64,000 nucleotides of DNA, from contig NZ_JANUBZ010000020.1 in the NCBI RefSeq assembly GCF_024808665.1, positions 1 through 64,000 on the forward strand. Reading direction: 5' to 3'. Within the stretch, counting starts at the first letter, position 1, and each line of letters starts with the position of its first letter. Of the stretch, positions 35,965-44,340 are shown piece after piece. The translations under genes were made by a program, and so were the position numbers. Below the pieces are notes generated by a model, which was given only the letters and a program-made list of their open reading frames with translations, was not told the origin of the DNA and did no database searches. Source of the stretch: Mucilaginibacter empetricola (GTDB lineage Bacteria > Bacteroidota > Bacteroidia > Sphingobacteriales > Sphingobacteriaceae).

Positions 35965-36936
35965 ATGAATAAACACACTTTCCGGTTTATCCAAAGAAAC
36001 ATATTAGTTCTGTTTGTATTTATTTTACTTTTTGCCGGCCGGTGCAACCGCGGACTAAGAGCCATAGAAGCAGAAAAAGCGCAAAAGGCAATTGAAGCCG
36101 CTCACACCAAAAATTTAATTCTTTCAATAAAGGGAATTAAATATACCGAGGTACATCGCCGGTTTGATAACGGGCTTTCTTTTAGTCCGATAGGCTTTCA
36201 GTTAGTACCCGAGTGGAAAATGTCCTTCCCGTCGGGCGATTCGGTAAATATTTATAGTCCGCGTAAAGGCAAATTTTTAAATGCTCCCGTGGTATTTGAC
36301 CACGATTCTATATTTAACGTCGCCTGGGCCTGGTTAAAGCTAAAATATATAAAAAAGGACAGCCTGCAGTTTATGGTGCTGCATGTAAAAGACAATATAA
36401 TACTGGATGAAAAAGTGCATGTTTATATGACTTTTTACACAAACGATTATATTAAGAACGTTTTGCATACTGATACCAACACTTTGTGGCGGCCAAGCCG
36501 TAGGGATACGTTATATATTAAATCAATGGCTGCTTTAGCTAATCGTATACCTGATAGCTCATTTGCAGGTACAGAACCGGCTACGCTTACTGCCAGGACC
36601 AAATTGATCAGCGTGACAAAAGAGACTATTCAGGAAGGTGATCTGGAATCAAAATCATACGATGAGTATTTGTTGCCCATTTATGATATTACCATCCATA
36701 AAGCTTACCAGGATTTTAGCTACATGTTTTCGGCTTATGTAGATGACAAGGGGAACGTGATTTTTCGTAAGTCGAACCAATTTAGTTTTCCCGAGTTTAA
36801 GGAATCGACTACTGCTGCCATGAAGGGGATAACAGATGGTTACCTGAAGGCATATTTAACCACTACGGCCGGCAAAACGCTCGGCATTCCTCATTATAGC
36901 ATCATCATGTTACACGTTACCGGGTATAAAAAGTAG
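35965..36936 (+). CDS. membrane-anchored or exported protein of unknown function
   Basis: A 323-residue protein with one N-terminal hydrophobic segment (about residues 12-27). The cysteine after LFAGR is not a canonical lipobox because of the preceding arginine. The remainder is soluble and beta-rich, with segments such as GFQLVPEWKMSFPSGDSVNIY and YLLPIYDITIHKAYQDFSY. No family recognised. It lies between the permease and the hybrid kinase on the same strand. Confidence 0.65.
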   Translation: MNKHTFRFIQRNILVLFVFILLFAGRCNRGLRAIEAEKAQKAIEAAHTKNLILSIKGIKYTEVHRRFDNGLSFSPIGFQLVPEWKMSFPSGDSVNIYSPRKGKFLNAPVVFDHDSIFNVAWAWLKLKYIKKDSLQFMVLHVKDNIILDEKVHVYMTFYTNDYIKNVLHTDTNTLWRPSRRDTLYIKSMAALANRIPDSSFAGTEPATLTARTKLISVTKETIQEGDLESKSYDEYLLPIYDITIHKAYQDFSYMFSAYVDDKGNVIFRKSNQFSFPEFKESTTAAMKGITDGYLKAYLTTTAGKTLGIPHYSIIMLHVTGYKK

Positions 36937-37054
36937 CCAGACAGCTGAAATTCCTCTTTACGAAAACGTTTGAGTATAATAGCCCAACATTTTATATAGC
37001 ATTACGTATCAGTAGCTTAAACATTCCTTAAAGATGTAGTACGTAAGTTATACT

Positions 37055-37062
37055 TATATTTG
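37055..37062 (+). promoter_or_regulatory. -7 box upstream of the hybrid kinase gene
   Basis: TATATTTG matches TAnnTTTG and lies about 60 bp before the start codon at 37122. No clear -33 element is seen. Confidence 0.45.
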
Positions 37063-37121
37063 TAGCCCTGATCTTGATTATATATTAGCTGAAAAAAAGA
37101 ACTAAATGCACAATCCGAAGG

Positions 37122-38861
37122 ATGGGAAAAATTACTGACAGATATCACCAGCTTATACGCCCCGACAACAAGCACCTTAACCCGCTGTTTGATATAAAGG
37201 AAGTACCTAAGCGAACCTACCAGATTGGTATTGCCATAATGCTTACCGGCATTATGTTATCCTGTTATGATGCGGGCATAAAAATGTATGTGTCATCGTT
37301 CCTGGTGGCTTGTTTTTGCTTTGCTATCCTGATGTTTATGTACCTTAAATATAATGGCGATATTAAGGATCTCACTATCTCTATCATTTCATTGGTATGT
37401 GCTTTGCTGGTTTTTTCCGCCTGCCTGGAAGGTCTTCAATCAGATCAATATTTATACTTTTTTCCACTGCTGATAGCGGTCCCTTTGCTGGTCGACCTTA
37501 AAAAAACACATTATCGTAAATCGGTTGTCTTTCTTACCATCATTATAGCATCGTTTATTATTTGTATCTGTATAGGCAGGTATGTAAAGCCGCTCGAAGA
37601 TTTTACGGCCGCCCAGGTAGGTAAACTGGCGTTAATGAACCGGATAATTGCCATATGCTCAACTATCGTTTTTGCTACGCTTTATACGCTGTTCGAGAAA
37701 AAATATATTGATGAACTGGTTGAACAAAGTAACAAGGTGATCAATACCAAAACGCAGTTTTTGGCAACCATGGGGCACGAATTGCGCACGCCGTTAAATG
37801 GTATCATCGGAATTGTTAGTCTGCTGAAAAATGAAACTGACGCCGCCAAAAAAGAAGAGTATATTCAAATTATTCAGTCGTGCTCTGATGAAATGTTGCA
37901 TCAGATAAATGATATCCTCGATTTTAACAAAATTGAGGCCGGCATGCTGGATATTTCCCCGGTATCATTTAACCTGCACGATTTATTGAATGATGTTTGC
38001 AATCCATTTATTGCTTCATTAGCCGGAAAGGATATCGAGATAAAAACTGAAATAGATCCACAAACAGATGTTTTAATTTATGCTGATAACATACGGTTAA
38101 GACAGATATTGGATAATCTTTTTGAGGTTGCCATTAGGTTTACCAGCCAGGGCTTTGTTAAATTAAAAGCCAAGTGCCATAAAAAGAATGATAAAAGCGT
38201 TGCCGTAAGTTTTAGCATTGAAGATACTGGAGCCGGTTTTAGCGAAACGGACCGCGAAAAAATGTTTGAAAGCTTTTGGCAGGTTTATGATGAAGATAGC
38301 CAGCAATTAAAGGGTACCGGATTGGGCCTTAGCATTTGCATCCGTTTACTAAAATTAATGGGCGGAAAACTGGTATTGGAAAGTGAAAGAGGTAAGGGCA
38401 GTAAATTTAGTTTCGACCTGGTTTTTAATTATGCCGAACAGCAACAGCCGGTTGTTGAAACCGCAATGCTGTCGGATAATGAATTGGCAGGTGTGAAGAT
38501 TTTATTGGTTGAGGACAATAAGATCAATATGCTGATTGCTAAAAAAGTATTAACGGGGTTTAAAGCCACAGTTGAAACTGCATACAACGGACAGGAAGCA
38601 CTTGACATGCTGTTGCTTGATAATAGCTATAATATGATTTTGATGGATTTGGAGATGCCCGTGATGAACGGTTATACCGCCATTTATGAAATAAAAAAGA
38701 TATTACCACACCTGCCGGTTATTGCGATAACCGCTTCGCTTGTTGACGACCAGATGCTGGCCGATTTGCTGGCAAGCGGTTTTGATGATTGCGTCATAAA
38801 ACCCTTTAAACCGCAGGACCTGTTGCAAAGGGTTCAGCACTTGTTAGCAAAAGTTTATTGA
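37122..38861 (+). CDS. hybrid sensor histidine kinase/response regulator
   Basis: A 579-residue protein. Six or so membrane helices (about residues 30-190) lack a large periplasmic sensor. The HisKA domain has phospho-acceptor His219 in MGHELRTPLNGIIG. The HATPase domain (about 320-430) shows the DTGAGFSE and GTGLGLSI boxes, and the C-terminal receiver (about 455-575) has acceptor Asp509 in ILMDLEMPVMNG and the lysine in IKPF. Signal and final output are unknown. It ends 24 bp from a convergent second kinase, so the pair may interact. Confidence 0.93.
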   Translation: MGKITDRYHQLIRPDNKHLNPLFDIKEVPKRTYQIGIAIMLTGIMLSCYDAGIKMYVSSFLVACFCFAILMFMYLKYNGDIKDLTISIISLVCALLVFSACLEGLQSDQYLYFFPLLIAVPLLVDLKKTHYRKSVVFLTIIIASFIICICIGRYVKPLEDFTAAQVGKLALMNRIIAICSTIVFATLYTLFEKKYIDELVEQSNKVINTKTQFLATMGHELRTPLNGIIGIVSLLKNETDAAKKEEYIQIIQSCSDEMLHQINDILDFNKIEAGMLDISPVSFNLHDLLNDVCNPFIASLAGKDIEIKTEIDPQTDVLIYADNIRLRQILDNLFEVAIRFTSQGFVKLKAKCHKKNDKSVAVSFSIEDTGAGFSETDREKMFESFWQVYDEDSQQLKGTGLGLSICIRLLKLMGGKLVLESERGKGSKFSFDLVFNYAEQQQPVVETAMLSDNELAGVKILLVEDNKINMLIAKKVLTGFKATVETAYNGQEALDMLLLDNSYNMILMDLEMPVMNGYTAIYEIKKILPHLPVIAITASLVDDQMLADLLASGFDDCVIKPFKPQDLLQRVQHLLAKVY

Positions 38862-38885
38862 AAGCTGTGGGGTTATATGTTTGCG

Positions 38886-40754
38886 CTATCTTTTTGGGTT
38901 AACTGGTAACTCAATATAAAAAATGGTTCCGTTACCTTCTTCGCTTCTTAGCCATATTTTGCCATTGTGCGCTTCTACTATTTGCTTGCATATAAACAAA
39001 CCCAGGCCAAACGGTCTTTCGCCATCGGTTCCTTCGCGCTGTGCTGTGGTAAACGGATCAAAAACCTTATCCTGAATGTCGCCCGGTATACCTACGCCAG
39101 TATCTTTTACAGTGATTATTACATTATTTTCTGCCAAATGGCTGTCTACAAAAATTTCGCCGTTAACCGGACTAAACTTAATGGCATTAATTACCAGGTT
39201 ATTTATTACCCGCCAAAGTTTTTCATAATCGCCAGATATATTGATGTTCGAATTTGCATTTAAGGTCAATTCCTGATTTTTGTCATTAGCCCTGAAAATA
39301 AGCAACGTTATACACTGAGTAAGTAATTCATCCAGGTTGAAAATTTCTATTTTTAAATTCTGGTCCTGATCAAAGTCTGTTTCCAATAAGTCGTTGATCA
39401 GGTTGAGGCTGTTTTTACTGCTCACCTGTATCAGGTTCATCAGCTCCTTCATATCGGCGGGGAGGTTTTCATCGGGCTCCAGCATAGCACTAATACTGCT
39501 TATGGCGCTTATTGGGTTGCGTAAATCATGCGCCACAATTTTAATAAGGCGGGCATAATTTTTATTCATAACATCAAGCGCCTCCATCGTAGTTTCTGAT
39601 TGTTCAAACTGCAATCTCAAAGCGCCCGATGTTTTGCGCAATTGTGTCCAGCTGCGCCACAATACGAGCAAAATAACGGAAGTGAAAATACAAGCCACCA
39701 GCGCCAAAAACAGGAACCATAGCTCATATTTCGATTGCATTCTGGCCGATTCCAACTGCTGATCCTTTAAAGCATACTCTATAAAATCGACACCGGATAC
39801 ATTGTCTAATTTATCCTGCTCTTCATGTAATTTGAGTAAGCTTTTGCTATAGTAAAAAGCTTTTGAAGTATCTTTTTTTGTTACATAAAAATTGTACAGC
39901 CGTTTTGATATCTGCTCTGTGTACACCCTGTATTCTTTTAGCTCTGTAATATATAGGGCTTGTTTATAGTATTTTACAGCTGTTGCCGAATCGGTAGAAG
40001 CATACAGATCGCCCAGGTCAATTAATATGTCAAGGCTCAGGTAAAAAAGATTTTTTTTAATGGCATTGTCGGCAGCATGTTGCAGTAGGGCAATTCCTTT
40101 TGCACGCTGATTGTTTTTTATGTAGATATCCGCAGTTAATTGCTCAAGGGCGAGTAATACCCTGCCATCATTATAGGAGGCAGCAATTTTTTTTGCTTTA
40201 TTGATATAAATGGGAACAGAATCTTTCCCAATTATATCCGGATATAGTGAAGCATAATTATAATACACTAATGACATGATGGAATCACGATTTAGTTTAC
40301 TGCCTAAGGCTACCGCAGTTTTAAAACCGTTTATTGCTTTTGGATCTTTACCTATTTCCTGGTAAACCATTGCAATATTCATAACGGCCTCAACCATACT
40401 CGAGGTGTCATGAATTTTGTGGTAACGATTATAGGCATCGTTATAATACCTTAAAGCCAGTTGAAGATTGCCCTTCATATCGTACACTATGCCAAGGTTA
40501 TTGGCAGCATCAGCCATACCCTTTCGATATTGCAGGCGGCTGGCTATGGCGCGGGCTTGTTCTGTATATAAAAAAGTACTGTCAACATTGTTCTCGTACG
40601 ACAACATTGCCAGCCTGTTTAACGCATCAACATATAACAAGCTATCCTTAATAAGCGGTAACTGTTTTTGCAGTTGCCTTATATCTTCGATTTGCCCGTA
40701 ACAAACAGTGCACCATAATAGCAACAAAGAAAAAAATGAAATCAGTTTTTTCAT
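38886..40754 (-). CDS. TPR-containing sensor histidine kinase
   Basis: A 622-residue protein. A signal peptide (about 1-20) is followed by a periplasmic TPR array (about 60-320), one membrane helix (about 345-365), a coiled-coil linker, HisKA with acceptor His409 in AHDLRNPISAIS, and an HATPase domain (about 510-620; KDTGVGIPGD, FGLGLFI). This is the common Bacteroidota TPR-kinase type, in which the TPR part probably senses an envelope protein or peptide. No cognate regulator is adjacent; the convergent hybrid kinase carries a receiver. Confidence 0.92.
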   Translation of the reverse strand: MKKLISFFSLLLLWCTVCYGQIEDIRQLQKQLPLIKDSLLYVDALNRLAMLSYENNVDSTFLYTEQARAIASRLQYRKGMADAANNLGIVYDMKGNLQLALRYYNDAYNRYHKIHDTSSMVEAVMNIAMVYQEIGKDPKAINGFKTAVALGSKLNRDSIMSLVYYNYASLYPDIIGKDSVPIYINKAKKIAASYNDGRVLLALEQLTADIYIKNNQRAKGIALLQHAADNAIKKNLFYLSLDILIDLGDLYASTDSATAVKYYKQALYITELKEYRVYTEQISKRLYNFYVTKKDTSKAFYYSKSLLKLHEEQDKLDNVSGVDFIEYALKDQQLESARMQSKYELWFLFLALVACIFTSVILLVLWRSWTQLRKTSGALRLQFEQSETTMEALDVMNKNYARLIKIVAHDLRNPISAISSISAMLEPDENLPADMKELMNLIQVSSKNSLNLINDLLETDFDQDQNLKIEIFNLDELLTQCITLLIFRANDKNQELTLNANSNINISGDYEKLWRVINNLVINAIKFSPVNGEIFVDSHLAENNVIITVKDTGVGIPGDIQDKVFDPFTTAQREGTDGERPFGLGLFICKQIVEAHNGKIWLRSEEGNGTIFYIELPVNPKR

Positions 40755-41118
40755 TGCATTGATTTTGCTTTTTTGTTATGGCAATATAACAATAGCGTTA
40801 ATATTTGCTTTAAAAATTAAAATTATTTAATTGCTCAGGCTAATTGATAGCCCCAAGCCTTATTTTGTATGTTTTATCCGGCAAAAAAACATTCTATAAA
40901 ATGAATAATGTAAATACAATTGGATTGCCGTAGAGAAATTATTGCCTTTTATTCAACCTTATCACTATACAATAAGGTTTTAAACGAGTTTATTACAAAT
41001 AAGTTTAACAGCAGGGTTACCATCAATAGGCCAAACTGGCTATACCATTCTTTTTAGCTTAGGTTGATTTCGGAATATTCCTATTAGGAATTAGATTTTT
41101 TTCAAAAAAAAAGCATAG
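40755..41118. other. gene-free stretch upstream of padR
   Basis: No credible gene is seen on either strand. It contains an 8-bp perfect stem AACCTTAT/ATAAGGTT (40955-40962 and 40972-40979) followed by TTTTAAA. Two overlapping perfect palindromes lie nearby: GGAATATTCC (41072-41081) and ATTCCTATTAGGAAT (41077-41091). These lie 40-90 bp upstream of the padR promoter and could be operators. Confidence 0.5.
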
Positions 41119-41125
41119 CAATGTA

Positions 41126-41156
41126 TTGTACATTGTATAACTATGTATTACATTTG
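41126..41156 (+). promoter_or_regulatory. padR promoter with built-in operator
   Basis: TTG (41126-41128) and TACATTTG (41149-41156) are separated by 20 bp, matching the Bacteroidota -33/-7 promoter exactly. The spacer contains GTACATTGTATAACTATGTA (41128-41147). A nearly identical sequence lies on the opposite strand at 42089-42108. A 7-bp inverted repeat CAATGTA-TTG-TACATTG occupies 41119-41135. A repressor bound here would block polymerase directly. Transcription would begin at or next to the ATG at 41161, implying a leaderless or near-leaderless message. Confidence 0.65.
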
Positions 41157-41160
41157 TTGT

Positions 41161-41496
41161 ATGAATACTGAATTTGTGCAGAACTGGTTCTCGCAGGTAA
41201 AAAAGGGAACGCTATCCTACATCATCCTTATTATTTTGAATGAAAAGGAATACTATGGTTATGAACTGGTGCAGGAAATAAAAATTCATACTACGCTGGA
41301 GGTTGCCGAAGGTACTTTGTATCCCCTGCTTAACAGACTTAAAACCGATGGTATTGTTGAATCCAAATGGATAGAGCAGGAATCGGGGATACCCCGCAAA
41401 TACTATACATTAACCGCAGATGGCAGGGAAACCTTGCGGGAAATGAAAAAGATTTGGTTAAACCTGGGATCGGCTATTAATAAAATTCAAAAATGA
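41161..41496 (+). CDS. PadR family transcriptional regulator
   Basis: About 111 residues from the ATG at 41161 (MNTEFVQNWFSQVKKGTLSY). The PadR winged helix is clear: KGTLSYIILIILNEKEYYGYELVQEI, then VAEGTLYPLLNRLKTDGIVES and PRKYYTLTADGRETL. An in-frame ATG at 41143 lies inside the promoter -7 region and is unlikely. The gene overlaps the next gene by 4 bp (ATGA), so it is translationally coupled to the HAAS-domain protein. The operator in its own promoter suggests autorepression. Confidence 0.92.
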   Translation: MNTEFVQNWFSQVKKGTLSYIILIILNEKEYYGYELVQEIKIHTTLEVAEGTLYPLLNRLKTDGIVESKWIEQESGIPRKYYTLTADGRETLREMKKIWLNLGSAINKIQK

Positions 41497-42071
41497 AAAA
41501 ACTGAGCTTTACTACGCCCACGGCGCAAAAAATTTACAACGATTACTTCAACAGGGTTAGCAGATGTACGCGCACACTGCCCGAAGATGACCAGCGGGAA
41601 ATAATGATGGAGGTAAATAGCCATATTTACGAAGCAACGCTCGCCGCAACCCCGCAAACCGAGGTAGATATATTGGTTGATGCACTGGAAAGCTTTGGCG
41701 CACCCGAAGTGGTACTACAAGCCCTGGTGGCCGACAAAAAAGTTAAACAGGCAACCCGTACTTTTAACCCGCGCCACGTCATTCAGGCTTTATATCTCAA
41801 TATATCAAACGGAGTTGGTTTTGTTCTATTTGGTGTCATTTACCTATTGATAGTAGCCTTTGGAACGTTAATTGTTTTTAAGCTGATTTACCCGCAGCAC
41901 ACCGGACTTTTTATCAGAGAGGGTCATTCCTTTGCCTTTGGTTTTATCTCCGAACTGCCGGGTGGCCTTACCGAATTACTGGGTAATTGGTTTATTCCGG
42001 TTGTTGCGGTATTAATGGTCGTTTTTTACTTTTTAAATACCCTGCTATTTCGTTTACTAAAACGTAAATAG
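41493..42071 (+). CDS. HAAS-domain (DUF1700-like) membrane protein
   Basis: A 192-residue protein. The N-terminal helical domain (about 1-90: NRVSRCTRTLPEDDQREIMMEVNSHI, then ALESFGAPEVVLQALV) matches the HAAS/DUF1700 type that usually follows PadR regulators. Two or three membrane helices follow (about 105-185). It is translationally coupled to padR. Such proteins are thought to be partners in PadR-linked membrane signalling; that role is inference. Confidence 0.85.
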   Translation: MKKLSFTTPTAQKIYNDYFNRVSRCTRTLPEDDQREIMMEVNSHIYEATLAATPQTEVDILVDALESFGAPEVVLQALVADKKVKQATRTFNPRHVIQALYLNISNGVGFVLFGVIYLLIVAFGTLIVFKLIYPQHTGLFIREGHSFAFGFISELPGGLTELLGNWFIPVVAVLMVVFYFLNTLLFRLLKRK

Positions 42072-42088
42072 CTTTTTTTTGATATAAA

Positions 42089-42108
42089 TACATAGCTATG
42101 CAATGTAC
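42089..42108. promoter_or_regulatory. second copy of the padR operator
   Basis: On the minus strand this reads GTACATTGCATAGCTATGTA, identical to 41128-41147 at 18 of 20 positions. CAATG-N7-CATTG (42101-42117) also recurs in both places. It lies 40-59 bp before the CPBP protease start, so the PadR protein probably controls that gene too. Confidence 0.65.
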
Positions 42109-42147
42109 TAAGCATTGCTAAAAGGTAATCTAAATAAATTAAATATC

Positions 42148-43041
42148 ATGAACACATCATTAACACTTAAACCATTGTCGGCAGGTAAAATAGGCCTGTT
42201 TACAATATCATGTATCCTCATTTTTATAGCTGTAGCCATTGTATGCGATATGCTTACTTCGTGGATCCATTTTAATGTGCTGAAAATAGTAGTGCGGGAG
42301 CTATTGCTGCGGGTTCCGCTAACCATTATTTCGCTGCACCTTTTTGCCGGGAAAATAATAAAGGCGTACAATCCTGCCGTTATTTATGGCAAGCTAAGCC
42401 TGGTTAATATTTTAAAATGGACAGGCATCAGTTTTTTATTGCCGATAGCCGTGTGGTTATTTTATTACCTGTTTCACTTTATTACACCGTTGAACCACAC
42501 CGTATTATTGAGCGGTAACGACAAGCTGCTCATTTTTATTAAGTGGATTTCCGTGTCGCTGGCGGCAGGCCTTACTGAGGAGATATTATTTCGTGGTCAT
42601 TTATTTATGCTGATTAGAAGTAGATGTTCAACTACTTTAACCATTTTTATAACTTCATTAATATTCGGCTTGGTGCATATTGCCATGTTATCCTCGTTTG
42701 ATCCCTTTAGTGTCGGTATTGTAGTTTTGGGCGGTATTATAGCCGGCGCGATGTTCTCGTGGGTTTATTTTTATACCAAAGTAATATGGTATGCCGCTAT
42801 AGTCCATTTTATATGGGATGTATTTTTTATCGGCAAAATTATCGCGGTTTCGGTATCACAGAAAGATGCTGATGGTACCATATGGGCATTTAAATTAACC
42901 TCGCATAGTTTGCTGCTCAATAGTGCAGGTTTTGGTATTGAAGCAAGTATGCCGGTATTTGCAGTTTATTCAACGCTAATTGCTGTGCTGTACTACCTAT
43001 ATAAAAACCGGTTATTTTCAAAAGCCATCAGCCTAAACTAA
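42148..43041 (+). CDS. CPBP family intramembrane metalloprotease (CAAX-type)
   Basis: About 297 residues from the ATG at 42148, with eight or so membrane helices. The glutamate/histidine motifs of the Rce1/CPBP family are present: EEILFRGH near residue 141, a GLVHIAM helix near 180, and HFIWD near 222. It probably cleaves or binds a membrane substrate. A TTG at 42115 would extend the frame into the operator region and is less likely. The operator copy upstream ties it to padR. Confidence 0.9.
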   Translation: MNTSLTLKPLSAGKIGLFTISCILIFIAVAIVCDMLTSWIHFNVLKIVVRELLLRVPLTIISLHLFAGKIIKAYNPAVIYGKLSLVNILKWTGISFLLPIAVWLFYYLFHFITPLNHTVLLSGNDKLLIFIKWISVSLAAGLTEEILFRGHLFMLIRSRCSTTLTIFITSLIFGLVHIAMLSSFDPFSVGIVVLGGIIAGAMFSWVYFYTKVIWYAAIVHFIWDVFFIGKIIAVSVSQKDADGTIWAFKLTSHSLLLNSAGFGIEASMPVFAVYSTLIAVLYYLYKNRLFSKAISLN

Positions 43042-43051
43042 AAGCAGTACA

Positions 43052-43576
43052 TTAAAATACCTGTTCTACTTTTTTATCAGGATAATCCAGTTTTTCGCTT
43101 TTACGTATGCCGTTTATGGTAATGTGCACAATGTTTATCTGGTCGTCGAACAAATTATGCAGCAGGCTTACATCTACATTAACCTTTTTGGGCACAGTAG
43201 TCTTATCCGATTCAAGGTAAACATCAACGGCTTCGCGGTTAATTTCAAAACCCAGGTAATTTAATTTGGATGATGCGCCGTCGGCTTTAATGTGCAGATT
43301 ATCTGCGAGGTAGCTTTTAATTAAAGCATCCATGGCTGTATGCATTTCGGCTTTGCTTAAATCTGTTTTGGTATGATATTGTTTGGCTAGCGCTGCTTCA
43401 AAGTCGTCGGTAAAAATGGTGCAGATCACTTCCAATTTGCTATCCTGCTTATTGTATTCCACATTGGTTGTGCTCACATGTATAGGGTGAAACGCCTTTG
43501 CCGGGTGATTTACAGGGTTAAATGCACTCAAAAATGTGTAACAATATAATAGCGGTTTATAAATTATAGCCAACAT
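43052..43576 (-). CDS. DUF6702 family protein
   Basis: A 174-residue protein with an N-terminal hydrophobic or signal-like segment. The mature part begins HPIHVSTTNVEYNKQDSKLEVICTIFTDDFE and continues with LGFEINREAVDVYLES, the pattern of DUF6702. In Bacteroidota such genes often lie next to M1 peptidase or HupE genes, as here. Function unknown. It is divergent from hupE and convergent with the CPBP gene. Confidence 0.82.
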   Translation of the reverse strand: MLAIIYKPLLYCYTFLSAFNPVNHPAKAFHPIHVSTTNVEYNKQDSKLEVICTIFTDDFEAALAKQYHTKTDLSKAEMHTAMDALIKSYLADNLHIKADGASSKLNYLGFEINREAVDVYLESDKTTVPKKVNVDVSLLHNLFDDQINIVHITINGIRKSEKLDYPDKKVEQVF

Positions 43577-43641
43577 AGCCTGCCCCTGTTTTTATAGTAA
43601 AAAATTCGCCTTAAATTTAGGCTTTCAATGGTGAGTTCGCA

Positions 43642-44217
43642 ATGTCCGATTTTGTTTTTTATTTTAAAATGGGCTGGGAGCACATCATCAGCGCAGATGC
43701 TTTAGATCATCAGCTGTTTATCCTGGCCCTGGCATGCGTTTACACCATAGGTGATATTAAGCGTGTATTGATTTTAGTTACCGCGTTTACCATCGGTCAC
43801 TCCCTAACGCTGGCGTTAAGTGTGTACGATGTTATTCGCTTTTCGAGCAAATGGGTGGAGTTTTTAATACCCTGCACCATTTTTATTACAGCGCTCAACA
43901 ACCTATTTCAGGTTGATACAGATGGGAAAAGTGCAAGAATAAATTATTATCTTGCCTTGTGTTTTGGCCTCATTCACGGGATGGGCTTTGCAAATGCTAT
44001 CCGTATTATGCTGGCTAAAGATCAAACCATTGGCTGGGGATTATTTGGCTTTAATATAGGCTTGGAGGCAGGACAGATATTTGTGGTTGCTATAATTTTG
44101 ATAGTCGGCATCCTATTTTTAAATTTCCTGAAAGTGAAAAGAAGAGACTGGATTTTTTTCCTGTCATCGGGTGTATTTGCACTGGCTTTAAAGATGGCTT
44201 TGGAAAGGCTTCCATAG
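43642..44217 (+). CDS. HupE/UreJ family membrane protein
   Basis: A 191-residue protein with about six membrane helices. The family elements DHQLFILALACVYTI (near residue 22) and FTIGHSLTLALS (near 49), then FGLIHGMGFANAI, carry His residues that may bind nickel or another metal. HupE/UreJ proteins are putative nickel transporters; no nickel enzyme is encoded nearby, so the substrate here is uncertain. A palindromic repeat begins at its stop codon. Confidence 0.85.
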   Translation: MSDFVFYFKMGWEHIISADALDHQLFILALACVYTIGDIKRVLILVTAFTIGHSLTLALSVYDVIRFSSKWVEFLIPCTIFITALNNLFQVDTDGKSARINYYLALCFGLIHGMGFANAIRIMLAKDQTIGWGLFGFNIGLEAGQIFVVAIILIVGILFLNFLKVKRRDWIFFLSSGVFALALKMALERLP

Positions 44218-44305
44218 CCCCACCCAACCCTCCCCGGCAGGGAGGGCTTTAAATTTAAAATAGAAGATAAAAGTCTCCCCTACCGGGGGAGATTTAGAGG
44301 GGGCT
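44216..44305. repeat. REP-like double-hairpin element
   Basis: Two GC-rich hairpins are joined by an AT-rich middle: CCCTCCC/GGGAGGG (44228-44246) and TCTCCCC/GGGGAGA (44274-44292). AGCCCC at the start faces GGGGGCT at the end, so the whole unit is an imperfect palindrome. It starts within the hupE stop codon, lies between hupE and the M1 peptidase gene, and shares a 12-mer with the element at 35851-35910. Confidence 0.7.
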
Positions 44306-44340
44306 TATTAAATTGAAACTGATCTGATAATAATAATACA

